Source of the DNA: Streptomyces curacoi
GTDB taxonomy: Bacteria > Actinomycetota > Actinomycetes > Streptomycetales > Streptomycetaceae
DNA: 64,000 nucleotides
Reading direction: 5' to 3'
NCBI RefSeq assembly: GCF_001513975.1
Contig: NZ_KQ947996.1
Coordinates: forward strand, 48,174-112,173
A model generated the notes under the pieces. That model was not told where the DNA came from, ran no database searches, and worked only from the letters and a program-made list of their open reading frames with translations. This document shows, one piece after another, positions 1 to 8,640 of this stretch; positions within the stretch are counted from its first letter, which is position 1; each line of letters begins with the position of its first letter. The position numbers and the translations under genes were made by a program.

Positions 1-423
1 CCGGAAGAACTTGGTGCCGTAGTCGTCGGCGCTGCCGACGGGATAGATCACGTCACTCGCGAGGACCGCGAACCTGGTGTCCTGACCCACCTTCAAAAGG
101 CCCGGCACCACGGCGTACTGGGAGTCGTCGCCCTCGCCGGTGTCACCGATGACGAGGAAGGAGAAGCGGTCCGGGTCGTCGCGCCGGATCACCTTGTCGG
201 CGGGTGCCCCGGCCGCCGCCCGCTGTGCCACCCATCGGCTGCGGGTGCGTCCCGTGGGATCCCCGAACCAGGACGCGAGCACGCCGTTGCGGGCGGCCCA
301 GATCGTCTTCGGGTTGAGCCAGGAGATCTTTTCCACTCTGTGCGGCATCAGCCGCTTGTACTCGCCGAGTTCGGTGGCGCCCCAGCCGGCGCCTTCGGCG
401 GTGTCGCGTGAGGAGTCAGGCAC
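1..423 (-). CDS. Metallophosphoesterase, N-terminal part (runs off the window)
   Basis: The first 141 residues of a longer protein are visible; the rest lies left of base 1. The segment FLVIGDTGEGDDSQ, followed by a region ending VIYPVGSADDYG, matches the first metal-binding block (GDxG) of calcineurin-like metallophosphoesterases. The stretch before it (WLNPKTIWAARN) is typical of the streptomycete members of roughly 600 residues. I chose the GTG at 423 because the reading frame starts to look like coding sequence there (PDSSRDTAEGAGWG); no strong ribosome binding site supports it, so the start is uncertain. It is divergent from the arginase-family gene. Function beyond phosphoester hydrolysis cannot be read from this part. 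Confidence 0.75.
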   Translation of the reverse strand, partial: MPDSSRDTAEGAGWGATELGEYKRLMPHRVEKISWLNPKTIWAARNGVLASWFGDPTGRTRSRWVAQRAAAGAPADKVIRRDDPDRFSFLVIGDTGEGDDSQYAVVPGLLKVGQDTRFAVLASDVIYPVGSADDYGTKFFR

Positions 424-690
424 TGATGCACCGTAACAATGATCTAGAGCGGGCCGAGCGGCGGGGCCGCGCCGGACCGGCGCGACCGGAGCCAATCCGC
501 CCAGGACCATGGCCAGTTGCGGAGCAACGGTCTACGGCCGCTGCTGCGCGAGCGCAAGCCTTTACCGCCGGCAGCCCGGCGAACCATGAGCGCCGCCCCG
601 TCACCGAGCCGTCGAGTGGTGCGTGCCCCGCGGGTGTGGCACAGATGGAGTGAGGTGAGCGGCGGCGGGCAGCAGCGGAAAGGGCCGGAC

Positions 691-1590
691 ATGCAGGAAC
701 TCGCGATCATCGAGGCCCCGTCCGTGCTCGGCCTGCGCCCGTCCGGGGTGCAGGACCTGCCGGCGGCCCTGCTGAAGGCCGGTCTGCCGGCCGGTCTCGG
801 CGCGGTACGGGCCGGCCGGGTCGAACCACCGGCCTACGACCCCGCCCGCGACGCCGACACCGGAGTCCTCAACGCGCCCGCCCTCGCGCGGTACTCCGCC
901 CGACTGGCCGACACGGTCGGCGCCGTCCTCGACACCGGCCGCTTTCCCGTCGTCCTCGGCGGGGACTGCAGCATCCTGCTGGGCAGCCTCCTCGCCCTGC
1001 GCCGACGCGCACGTCATGGCCTGCTGTTCCTCGACGGTCACACCGACTTCTACCAGCCCTCGGCGGAGCCGAACGGTGAGGCGGCCTCGATGGAACTCGC
1101 CCTGGCCACGGGCCGCGGCCCGCGCCTGCTCACCGACCTGGAGGGCCGTGGACCCCTGCTGCGGGACGAGGACGTCGTGGCCTTCGGGTTCCGCGACGCC
1201 GAGGAATCCGCCCGGGCCGGAATGCAGCCGCTCCCACCCCGGCTGCACGCCATCGACCTCGACGGGGTGCGCGCCGTCGGCGCCGCCACGGCAGCGCGCC
1301 AGGCGGTCGACCGACTCGCCGCCGGCACGGGCGCCGGCTTCTGGGTCCACCTGGACGTCGACGTCCTGGACGACGCGATCATGCCCGCCGTCGACTACCG
1401 CCTGCCCGGCGGGCTGACCTGGGAAGAGCTGGAGAGCGTGCTGCGGACGGCCCTGGCCGACGCGCGAGCCGTGGGACTCGACGTCACGATCTTCAACCCG
1501 CGTCTGGACCCCGACGGCACCATCGCCGCCCGCCTCGTCGAGTGCCTGCGCAGCGGGCTGTCGGCACGGACGGCTCCCACGGGGGCCTGA
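691..1590 (+). CDS. Arginase/agmatinase/formiminoglutamase family protein
   Basis: 299 residues with the ureohydrolase signatures in order: GGDCS (about residue 89), DGHTDFY (about 111) and HLDVDVLDD (about 220). These supply the aspartates and histidine that hold the binuclear manganese site, and the family hydrolyses guanidino or formimino groups. The first signature has Cys where most arginases have His (GGDHS), a variant found in some family members, so the true substrate is open. The ATG at 691 follows GGAAAGGG at a good distance; an in-frame upstream extension exists but looks non-coding. The gene stands alone, convergent with the DUF899 gene. Confidence 0.85.
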   Translation: MQELAIIEAPSVLGLRPSGVQDLPAALLKAGLPAGLGAVRAGRVEPPAYDPARDADTGVLNAPALARYSARLADTVGAVLDTGRFPVVLGGDCSILLGSLLALRRRARHGLLFLDGHTDFYQPSAEPNGEAASMELALATGRGPRLLTDLEGRGPLLRDEDVVAFGFRDAEESARAGMQPLPPRLHAIDLDGVRAVGAATAARQAVDRLAAGTGAGFWVHLDVDVLDDAIMPAVDYRLPGGLTWEELESVLRTALADARAVGLDVTIFNPRLDPDGTIAARLVECLRSGLSARTAPTGA

Positions 1591-1611
1591 GCACGCTTCG
1601 GGTGTCACGGG

Positions 1612-1683
1612 TCAGGCGTCGTCCTCGGCGTCAGGCGTCGTACTCGGAATGAGACGTCGGAATCGGCATCAAGCGTCGTACTC
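1612..1683 (-). repeat. Three copies of a 15-bp gene end including the stop codon
   Basis: Read on the minus strand, the last codons of the DUF899 gene (Glu-Tyr-Asp-Ala-stop, 1669-1683) recur twice downstream at 1631-1645 and 1612-1626, each as GAG-(T/G)AC-GAC-GCC-TGA. The copies lie after the real stop and are not translated. They look like relics of local tandem duplication across the stop codon. Confidence 0.8.
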
Positions 1684-2466
1684 GTCGGGAAGCCGCAAAC
1701 CGGGACCGCCGGCCTGCAGGCCGAGAGGGACCGCCCGGCCCTTCGGCTCCTCCCACGGCTCCTGCCGGCCGAGCGCGGTGAGGTCGAGGTAGGGGATGCC
1801 GTAGTGGAACTGCTCGATGCCACGGCCGAACGTGGAGTACGTGTGGAAGACCTCGTCCCCGACACGCAGGAAGGTGCTGATGCCGGGCCAGTCGCCGCGC
1901 ATACTCTCCGACCACGGCGTTCCGGCCTCGGCGAGCTCGGCCTCGGTGCGATGGAAGACCTGCACCGGCGCCACCCGCTCGTCGACGGTCGCGTGGAAGT
2001 CGTAGTTGAAGTCGCTGCCCGCCGAGGAGTACCAGGGGAAGGTCCACCCCATCCGCTCCCGGTACGCGGCGATCTTCGCGTACGGCGCCCGGCTCACCGC
2101 CACCAGTGTCGTGTTGCGGACATGCAGCTGCCGCAGCCCGCCGATCCCGTCGGCCGCGGAGGAGCAGCTGGAGCAGCCGGTGTCGCGGGGGTGCTCGACG
2201 CCGTCGGCGTCGATGTCGTACGTCCACATGAAGTGGTGCATGACCAGCTGGCGGCGCCCCTCGAACAGGTCGAGCAGGCTCACCGTCCCGCTCGGCCCCT
2301 CGAAGGAGTACGGCTTGTCGACGCGGACCATCGGCAGCCGCCGCCGTTGGGCGTTGACCCGGTCATGCGCCCGTGTGAGCTCCTTCTCCTTGGCCAGCAG
2401 CTCCTTGCGGGCGGCGAGCCACTCCTCGCGCGACACCACCTCAGGGAGGTTCTGAAGCGGACTCAT
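1669..2466 (-). CDS. DUF899 family thioredoxin-like protein
   Basis: 265 residues. The order of conserved blocks (SREEWLAARKELLAKEKELTRARD-like start, RRLPMVRVDKPYSFEGP, LFEGRRQLVMHHFMW, GCSSCS, WFPWYSS-like block, DFNYDF, VFHTYSTFGRG) is that of the DUF899 family, which is thought to have a thioredoxin-like fold. The GCSSCS motif may be redox-active, but the biochemical role is unknown. The ATG at 2466 is preceded by GGGGAGAACCGAG. The gene lies downstream of the MFS transporter on the same strand with a 68-bp gap, so co-transcription is possible. Confidence 0.85.
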   Translation of the reverse strand: MSPLQNLPEVVSREEWLAARKELLAKEKELTRAHDRVNAQRRRLPMVRVDKPYSFEGPSGTVSLLDLFEGRRQLVMHHFMWTYDIDADGVEHPRDTGCSSCSSAADGIGGLRQLHVRNTTLVAVSRAPYAKIAAYRERMGWTFPWYSSAGSDFNYDFHATVDERVAPVQVFHRTEAELAEAGTPWSESMRGDWPGISTFLRVGDEVFHTYSTFGRGIEQFHYGIPYLDLTALGRQEPWEEPKGRAVPLGLQAGGPGLRLPDEYDA

Positions 2467-2534
2467 CTCGGTTCTCCCCACGGATCGTGTACGGCCCGCG
2501 GCCGAAGCGGGCACGTCTCCAGCTTGCGCCCGCC

Positions 2535-3866
2535 TCATCGATGCCGCATGGCCCGTCCGGCCCCCGGCCGGGACGGCGGCTCGGCGGCGCACTGGTCGGA
2601 CCGGTCCGCGGCTGACCTGGCGTGCCGCGCGGCGACGACCATGACGACGACGGAGACCAGGGCGATCCCGGCGCCGACGTGGAGCGGGGCGGTGTAGCCG
2701 AGGCCCGCGCTGATGGCCAGGCCGCCGAGCCAGGCGCCGAGGGCGTTGCCGATGTTGGACGCGGACACGTTGGCGCTGGCGGCCAGTGCCGCGCCGTGGG
2801 CGAAGTCGGTGACGCGCGTGATCATGCCCGGGACGGCGGCGAAGCCGGCCACCCCCATCAGGAACACCAGGACCACCGACGCGGTGGCGCTGGCGGCCAG
2901 CAGACCGAACAGGGCCAGGGTGAGGGTGAGGGCGAGCAGGGAGAGGACCAGCGCACGGTCGCGGTCATGGTCGGCTGCCCGCCCGCCGATCAGGTTCCCG
3001 ACGACCAGGCCGACGCCGTACACCATCAGCAACCAGGCGACATCGGCCGAGGAGAAGCCGCCGACCTCGGTGAACGTGTAGGCGATATAGCTGAACGCAC
3101 CGAACATCCCGCCGTAGCCGAGCGCGGTGGCCGTCAGGGTCAGCCAGACCTGCCAGGACCGGAACGCCCGGAACTGGGCCCGCAGGCCGTCGCCCGGTGC
3201 TGGGTCCGAGCGGTGGCCCTTCGCCGCCGGCGGCCCTGTCCGGCCCGCCCAGCCGGGGACGAGGGTGACGATGCCCGCCAGCGCGAGCACCCCGATCGCG
3301 GTGACCGCCCAGAAGGCCGCCCGCCAGCCCCAGCGCTCACCGACCAGCGCGCCGAACGGCACACCCAGTACGTTCGCAACGGTCAGCCCGGCGAACATGA
3401 CCGCCACCGCACGGGACTTCCGCTCCGGCGCGACCAGACTGCTCGCGACCAGAGAGCCGATTCCGAAGAACGAGCCGTGGCACAACGCCGCGACGATCCG
3501 TCCGAGCAGCATCACCGGGTAGTTCGGCGCGACAGCGGACAACAGGTTGCCGATGACGAACAACACCACCAGGCCGACCAGGACATGCTTGCGGGGCAGC
3601 CGCGCCGTCGCCGCGGTCAGCGCGATCGCGCCGATCGCGACGCTCAGCGCATACCCGGAGATCAGCCGGCCGGCCGCCGCCTCGGACACCGCGAAACTCG
3701 ACGCCACCTGCGGCAGCAGCCCGGCGATCAGGAACTCGGTCAGACCGATGCCGAAACCGCCGAGTGCCAGCGCGACGAGTCCACTCGGCATCCGTTGCCG
3801 TTCGGTCGGCCGCACTTGTCGGGACGGTTGCGGTAAAGCAGCGCGACGGAAGCCGGGTTCACTCAT
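2535..3866 (-). CDS. MFS transporter, DHA1-type drug or sugar efflux
   Basis: 443 residues with about twelve hydrophobic segments. The first segment contains the family start GLVALALGGFGIGLTEFLIAGLLPQVA, and the loop after segment 2 carries a positively charged RLPRK. It resembles the AraJ/Cmx-type proton-driven exporters of the inner membrane (arabinose or chloramphenicol type); the substrate cannot be told from sequence. The ATG at 3866 follows GGAAGGTGAGGG, and a longer in-frame reading upstream is less coding-like. No dedicated regulator is adjacent. Confidence 0.85.
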   Translation of the reverse strand: MSEPGFRRAALPQPSRQVRPTERQRMPSGLVALALGGFGIGLTEFLIAGLLPQVASSFAVSEAAAGRLISGYALSVAIGAIALTAATARLPRKHVLVGLVVLFVIGNLLSAVAPNYPVMLLGRIVAALCHGSFFGIGSLVASSLVAPERKSRAVAVMFAGLTVANVLGVPFGALVGERWGWRAAFWAVTAIGVLALAGIVTLVPGWAGRTGPPAAKGHRSDPAPGDGLRAQFRAFRSWQVWLTLTATALGYGGMFGAFSYIAYTFTEVGGFSSADVAWLLMVYGVGLVVGNLIGGRAADHDRDRALVLSLLALTLTLALFGLLAASATASVVLVFLMGVAGFAAVPGMITRVTDFAHGAALAASANVSASNIGNALGAWLGGLAISAGLGYTAPLHVGAGIALVSVVVMVVAARHARSAADRSDQCAAEPPSRPGAGRAMRHR

Positions 3867-4019
3867 GGGCAGACCCTCACCTTCCGGCGGCCGACGGGTC
3901 CATGGACAAAGACCGACGACGCTTGGACGAAAGTGGAATCGAGGTGATCGGCACGGGCCGGTGGCCCGACGCGGACTGCCGCCCTCGCCCAGCGGAGCCA
4001 TGCCGCCGGGCGGCCCGGC

Positions 4020-4775
4020 TCAGAACGTCCGCTTCAGCAGATCGAGCAGCGCAGCCCAGTGGCGCTCGTCCGCCTCGCGGTCGTACGCGGCGGTGTCGCT
4101 CTGGGTGAACCCGTGCCCCGCCCCCGGATACACCTCGCACCGGTGCCGTACCCCCGCCTCGGTGAGCGCGGCCTCCAGGCGCTCGATCTGTTCGACGGGC
4201 AGGGACGGATCCTGGTCCGCATGCCCGAAGTACAGCTCGGCGGTGATGTGTCCGGCCACGAGGTGCGGGCTGTCCGGCGACTCGGTCGCGAGCCGGCCGC
4301 CGTGGAACCCGGCCGCCGCCGCGACCCGCTCCGGATGGGTGCCGGCGGTCAGCAGGGCCAGCCGGGCGCCCATGCAGTAGCCGGTCAGCGCGACCGGGCC
4401 GTCGGCCGCCATGGGGCACTCGGCCAGCCGGCGCAGATACGCATCGGCGTCCCGCATCGCCGCCTCGGGCGTCAGCGCCCGCATGATCGGCATGAGGCTC
4501 TCGAAGATCTCCGGCCGGGCCCCGGGGTCGATGAACTCGGGCAACTCGACCACCGGAGCGCGCCCGTGACGGTAGAACACGTTGGGCACCAGCACCGTGT
4601 ACCCGGCCTGCGCAAGCCGGTCGGCCATCGCCCTGAGCGCGGGCCGCAGACCGAAGGCGTCCATGTAGAGCAGGACCGCCGGACGGGGAGCGCCATCGGC
4701 GGGGTGGGCCAGATAGGCGTCGGCGGTGCCGTCCTCGGTGCGGATGTCGACGGCGGTTCCCTGTACGGCGGTCAT
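4020..4775 (-). CDS. Dienelactone hydrolase family protein
   Basis: 251-residue alpha/beta hydrolase. The nucleophile elbow is GYCMG (about residue 133), with the cysteine typical of dienelactone hydrolase; the acid is probably the Asp in FGHADQDPS and the histidine lies in GAGHGF. The family cleaves dienelactone in chlorocatechol degradation, but many Streptomyces members have unknown ester or lactone substrates. It sits alone between the MFS gene and yciO on the same strand. The ATG at 4775 has only a weak upstream GAGG. Confidence 0.85.
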   Translation of the reverse strand: MTAVQGTAVDIRTEDGTADAYLAHPADGAPRPAVLLYMDAFGLRPALRAMADRLAQAGYTVLVPNVFYRHGRAPVVELPEFIDPGARPEIFESLMPIMRALTPEAAMRDADAYLRRLAECPMAADGPVALTGYCMGARLALLTAGTHPERVAAAAGFHGGRLATESPDSPHLVAGHITAELYFGHADQDPSLPVEQIERLEAALTEAGVRHRCEVYPGAGHGFTQSDTAAYDREADERHWAALLDLLKRTF

Positions 4776-4898
4776 GGCTGGGGCGTGCCTCTCTGCGTGG
4801 GGGCGTCGGCAGGCACCGGCCCGTGGGGAAAGGGCCGGACCGAGGTCATCGTGACACGCGTGTCCGCGGGCGCCGCGGCCACCCCCACCAGGGCGGTC

Positions 4899-5519
4899 TC
4901 ACTCGAACCGGGACGTGTCGCCCGCTCCCTTCCGTACGATCTCGGCCTCGCCGCCGGAGAAGTCGATCACCGTCGTCGGCTCGGTGCCGCAGTCGCCGGA
5001 GTCGACCACTCCGTCCAGCGCGTGGTCCAGCCGGTCCTTGATCTCCCAGCCCTGGGTCATCGGCTCTTCCTCGTCGGGCAGCAGCAGTGTGCTGGACAGC
5101 AGCGGCTCCCCGAGCTCGGCGAGCAGCGCCTGGGTGACGACGTGGTCGGGGATGCGCACGCCCACCGTCTTCTTCTTCGGATGCTGGAGCATGCGCGGCA
5201 CCTCCTTCGTCGCCGGCAGGATGAACGTGTAGCTGCCGGGCGTGGACGCCTTGATCGCGCGGAACACGTCGTTGTCGACCCGCACGAACTGGCCCAGCTG
5301 CGCGAAGTCCTGGCAGACGAGGGTGAAGTGGTGTCGGTCGTCCAGGCGGCGAATGGCCCGGATCCGCTCGATACCGTCACGGCTGCCCAGCCGGCAGCCC
5401 AGCGCGTAACAGGAGTCCGTCGGATACGCGATGAGCGCACCGGAGCGGACACTGTCGGCGATCTGGGCGATGGTGCGCGGCTGAGGGTTGTCGGGGTGCA
5501 CATCGAAGTACTTCGCCAT
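4899..5519 (-). CDS. yciO: YciO-type Sua5/YrdC family protein
   Basis: 206 residues, the same length as Escherichia coli YciO and similar throughout: HPDNPQ at residue 8, AYPTDSCYALGC at about 31, HHFTLVC, TPGSYTFILPATKEVPR, KKKTVGVRIPDH, GEPLLSSTLLLP, EIKDRLDHALD, PTTVIDFSG and a VRKGAGD-like end. The fold binds ATP and threonine-derived carbamoyl-AMP. TsaC/Sua5 members make threonylcarbamoyl-AMP for tRNA t6A, whereas YciO proteins are a separate branch of less certain role. Divergent from the PucR regulator. Confidence 0.88.
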   Translation of the reverse strand: MAKYFDVHPDNPQPRTIAQIADSVRSGALIAYPTDSCYALGCRLGSRDGIERIRAIRRLDDRHHFTLVCQDFAQLGQFVRVDNDVFRAIKASTPGSYTFILPATKEVPRMLQHPKKKTVGVRIPDHVVTQALLAELGEPLLSSTLLLPDEEEPMTQGWEIKDRLDHALDGVVDSGDCGTEPTTVIDFSGGEAEIVRKGAGDTSRFE

Positions 5520-5745
5520 TCGACGAGCCTATGCCCTGGACGCACGGCAGCCGCGCAGGCCGTCACAAGTCACGTCCGGGCGCCCGTGCGCCCGCCCCAC
5601 GACTTCGCCCCCCGGAGCCGGGGGATGACGGCCCCGATCCTGGGAACCCCGTCCCGAGGTGAACGTCGGCGTACCGTCGCGTGCGCGTGAGGTAACGTCC
5701 CCGAGCGGTACGTCGTGGAGAGCGCAGGACGAGGTGAAGGCCGAC

Positions 5746-7278
5746 GTGGCTGGCAGAGAGGACGGGGTCCGTCAGACGGGGGTGAGGAGCGGCGACGCCT
5801 CGGCCTGGGCGGAGGAGTTGCTGGACCACCTGCGGCCGACCGGGCGCGACGTCCGCCGGGTCGTCGCCTGGCTCGCCGACGCCGTGGAGGGCACCGCCGC
5901 GCTGCAGGACGACACCGGCAGGCTCCTCGCCGGCACCCGGCCGCCGCTGGACGACAACCTCGTCGCGGACATCGCCGCCGGCCGGATCGCCTCCGCGGCG
6001 TGGGAGGGCCAGGACCGGCACCTGCGCCTGGTCAGGGTGGCGTACCCGAACTCCTCGTCGGCGGGCGTGCTCACGGTGGCGCGCACGACGCCCTTCGACC
6101 GGCGCACCTCCGCGATGGTCGCGCACACCGTCCAGGTGATCGAACTGCTGCTCAGGGCGGGCGAGACCACCGCCGCCGGTCGCCGCCTGGAGCGGGCGAC
6201 GTCCGATCTGCGCCTGGCGATCCTGCAGTTGCTGATGGTGGAGGACACCGTCGCCGCACGCCGGGTGGCCGCGGGACTGTGGCCCGGACTGCTCGATACG
6301 GACACCGCCTGCGTGTACGTCGTCGAGGGCGCCGCCGAGGAGCGTGACCGGCTCGCCGAGGAGTGCATCGACGTGACGGGCGAGCGGGCGCTGGTGGTGC
6401 GCTGCCCGGCGGTGGACCAGCACGTGATCGTCGTGACGCCCGGCGACGCCGCCGCCGGGGAGCTGCGGTCGCTGATCGGCCGGCGTCCCCGCACGTTCCT
6501 CGGCGGCAGCGCCCGGCAGAGTCTGGCCCGCACCGCCGCCGCGTACGGGCAGGCCGTGAGCGCCCTCGCCGTCGCCCACTTCCGCCCGGACAAGGCCGCG
6601 GTCTACGCCGAACGCACCCACCCCGAGCGCCTGATCGACCCGGCGGCACTGCGCGGCTGGACGGCCCATGTGCTGCACCCGCTCGACACCCTGTCCCACC
6701 ACACCCGCGCCGAACTGCTCGCCACCACCCGGCTGGGCCTGGAGTTCACCGCCGTGAACACGGCCAAGGTGCTCGGCGTCAGCCGCAACACCGTCCGGGC
6801 CCGGATGGAACGCGTGGAAGCCCTGCTGCGCACGGACTTCGCCGACCTCACCGCCCGCGCGGTGGTCCACCTGGCGCTCAAGACCCAGGTGAGCCTGGCG
6901 GACGCACCGAACGACACCGGCACCGCGCAGGCGGCCCCCGTCTCCCTCGGCGACCTGCTCTCCGGTCCCGCCATGCGCACCTGGGCGCACGACCTCCTCG
7001 CCCGCCTGGACAAGGACAGCCGGGACCTGCGGCGCACCGTGCGCACGTGGATCGCCGAAGGCGGCAACGCCGAACGCGCCGCGCAGACCCTCGGTGTCCA
7101 TGCCCAGACCGTCCGTGAGCACGTCCGCAGCGCGGAACCCGTCCTCGAACGCCAGCTCCTCGCCGGCGGCAGCGACCTGTACGAGGTCGTCCTGGCCCAT
7201 CTCGCCGGGGGCGACCTGGATCAGCCCGCCCTGCACGGGGCGAAACCGGGCCTTCCGGACTCACTTGTGCACAAGTGA
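5746..7278 (+). CDS. PucR-family transcriptional regulator
   Basis: 510 residues. The C-terminal half contains two consecutive helix-turn-helix units: LLATTRLGLEFTAVNTAKVLGVSRNTVRARMERVEALL (about residues 325-360) and WIAEGGNAERAAQTLGVHAQTVREHVRSAEPVL (about 430-465). The first resembles the PucR/CdaR C-terminal HTH; the second is an additional one. The N-terminal 300 residues are a sensor-like region without a known ligand. I chose GTG 5746 (after GAGGTGAAGG); GTG 5734 or GTG 5659 are possible. The coding end lies in a perfect palindrome, so its last residues (PDSLVHK) are dictated by that element. Confidence 0.75.
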   Translation: MAGREDGVRQTGVRSGDASAWAEELLDHLRPTGRDVRRVVAWLADAVEGTAALQDDTGRLLAGTRPPLDDNLVADIAAGRIASAAWEGQDRHLRLVRVAYPNSSSAGVLTVARTTPFDRRTSAMVAHTVQVIELLLRAGETTAAGRRLERATSDLRLAILQLLMVEDTVAARRVAAGLWPGLLDTDTACVYVVEGAAEERDRLAEECIDVTGERALVVRCPAVDQHVIVVTPGDAAAGELRSLIGRRPRTFLGGSARQSLARTAAAYGQAVSALAVAHFRPDKAAVYAERTHPERLIDPAALRGWTAHVLHPLDTLSHHTRAELLATTRLGLEFTAVNTAKVLGVSRNTVRARMERVEALLRTDFADLTARAVVHLALKTQVSLADAPNDTGTAQAAPVSLGDLLSGPAMRTWAHDLLARLDKDSRDLRRTVRTWIAEGGNAERAAQTLGVHAQTVREHVRSAEPVLERQLLAGGSDLYEVVLAHLAGGDLDQPALHGAKPGLPDSLVHK

Positions 7279-7282
7279 GTCC
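7257..7282. terminator. Perfect 26-bp palindrome over the pucR-like stop codon
   Basis: A perfect inverted repeat centred between 7269 and 7270, with core TTGTGCACAA, contains the TGA at 7276-7278. As RNA it folds into an 11-bp stem with a 4-base loop on either strand, so it can serve as a bidirectional terminator between the regulator and the convergent conservon. It could equally be an operator for a dimeric protein. Confidence 0.55.
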
Positions 7283-7407
7283 CGCGGGCCGTGCAGCGGG
7301 CATCGACGCGATACCCATGGCGTGGCCGCAGACGTAAGTTCGACTCGCTGCGGGGGCACGACCGGAACGGGGGACCGGTTGCGTCCCCGCACCCGTCAGG
7401 GGACGGC

Positions 7408-8640
7408 TCAGTCCCGCAACCGCACCGGTATCTCCCGCCAGCCGAACGCGATGAACGACGGCACCTGACGCAGCTCCCGCTCCCCGGCGGCCAGCCGCAG
7501 CCCGGGGAAGCGGTCGAAGAGGGCGGGCAGCGCCGCCAGGGCCTCGACGCGGGCCAGCGGAGCGCCGATGCACCGGTGCACGCCGATCCCGAACGCCAGA
7601 TGGTCGTCGGCCCCGCGCGACGCGTCGAAGGCGTCCGCGTCCGGCCCGTAGCGCACGGGATCCAGCCCCGCGGCGGCGTACGTCGTGAGGATCGCGTCCC
7701 CCGCCGCGATGGTCACGTCCCCGACCTCGATGTCGCTGACGGCGAACCGCAGGGGCAGCGACGCGATCGACGGGTGCACCCGCAGCGTCTCGTCGATCAC
7801 GGCGTCCCAGCCGATCTCCCCGGAGCGTACGGCGGCCAGCTGCTCGGGGTGGGTCAGCAGGGCGACGACGGCGTTGCCGATGAGATTGACGGTCGTCTCG
7901 AAACCGGCGCCGATCACCAGCAGCAGCGTGTACAGCAGCTCCTCGTCGCCGAGCCGGTCGCCGTCCTCGTCTCGCACCCGGATCAGCTCGCTCGTCAGAT
8001 CGTCCCCGGGGTGCTCGCCCCGGTGGGCGATCAGCGCGCCCAGCACCGTACCGATCCGCTCCTGCACGTACGCGGCGTGCTCCGGACCGGGATCGGAGGT
8101 GTCCATGATGGCCGCGATGAGCGCCCCGGTGTCCTCGCGCAGCTCCTCGGGCACACCGAACAGCTCGCAGATCATCCGCATCGGCAGCGGATGGGCGAAC
8201 GCCGCCTTGAGGTCGACCACCGCGCCGCCCTCGTCGAGCGCGTCGAGCAGCTCCGCGGTGATCGCCTCCACGCGCGGCCGCATCGACTCCGTACGCCGCT
8301 GGGTGAAGCTCGGCGCGACCAGCTTGCGCAGCCGCGCGTGGTCGGCGCCGTACGTCGACAGCATGTTGACCACGCCCACCCAGCCCAGGATCCAGCCCCA
8401 GGAGGGGTGGTCGCCGATCTCGGGCCACAGCCTCCAGTGCAGCCGGGGATCCTTGCTGACCCGCGGGTCGAGGATCAGCGACTTGAGGGTGTCGTGGCCC
8501 GTGGGCGCCCATGCGGGAATCCCGCCGGGCAGCTCCACGGGCACGATCGGGCCGAGGGCGCGCAGCCGGGCGCTCTCGCCGGGGATGTCGGCGCCGAACG
8601 GGTCGAGGGCGATCCGGTCGATGCGGTCGGTCACGGTCAC
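7408..8640 (-). CDS. Conservon-associated cytochrome P450 (CvnF position)
   Basis: 410 residues, a normal length for a soluble bacterial P450. All hallmarks are intact: I-helix GAGFETT, K-helix ETLR, and heme loop FGIGVHRCIG with the thiolate Cys near residue 357. It is the last gene of a six-gene operon and overlaps the previous P450 by GTGA; GGAGGT lies 5 bases before its GTG. In Streptomyces conservons a CYP154-type P450 commonly sits in this position, and I infer that type here. Substrate unknown. Electrons would come from a ferredoxin system encoded elsewhere. Confidence 0.88.
   Translation of the reverse strand: MTVTDRIDRIALDPFGADIPGESARLRALGPIVPVELPGGIPAWAPTGHDTLKSLILDPRVSKDPRLHWRLWPEIGDHPSWGWILGWVGVVNMLSTYGADHARLRKLVAPSFTQRRTESMRPRVEAITAELLDALDEGGAVVDLKAAFAHPLPMRMICELFGVPEELREDTGALIAAIMDTSDPGPEHAAYVQERIGTVLGALIAHRGEHPGDDLTSELIRVRDEDGDRLGDEELLYTLLLVIGAGFETTVNLIGNAVVALLTHPEQLAAVRSGEIGWDAVIDETLRVHPSIASLPLRFAVSDIEVGDVTIAAGDAILTTYAAAGLDPVRYGPDADAFDASRGADDHLAFGIGVHRCIGAPLARVEALAALPALFDRFPGLRLAAGERELRQVPSFIAFGWREIPVRLRD

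Noticed and set aside
601..1608. Long minus-strand frame opposite the arginase-family gene
   Set aside because: The product is compositionally biased with no motif, and the plus-strand frame has clear catalytic motifs.
5563..7236. 557-codon minus-strand frame opposite the PucR regulator
   Set aside because: Antisense shadow; repetitive Gly/Gln/Val composition and no start signal, while the plus strand has HTH motifs.
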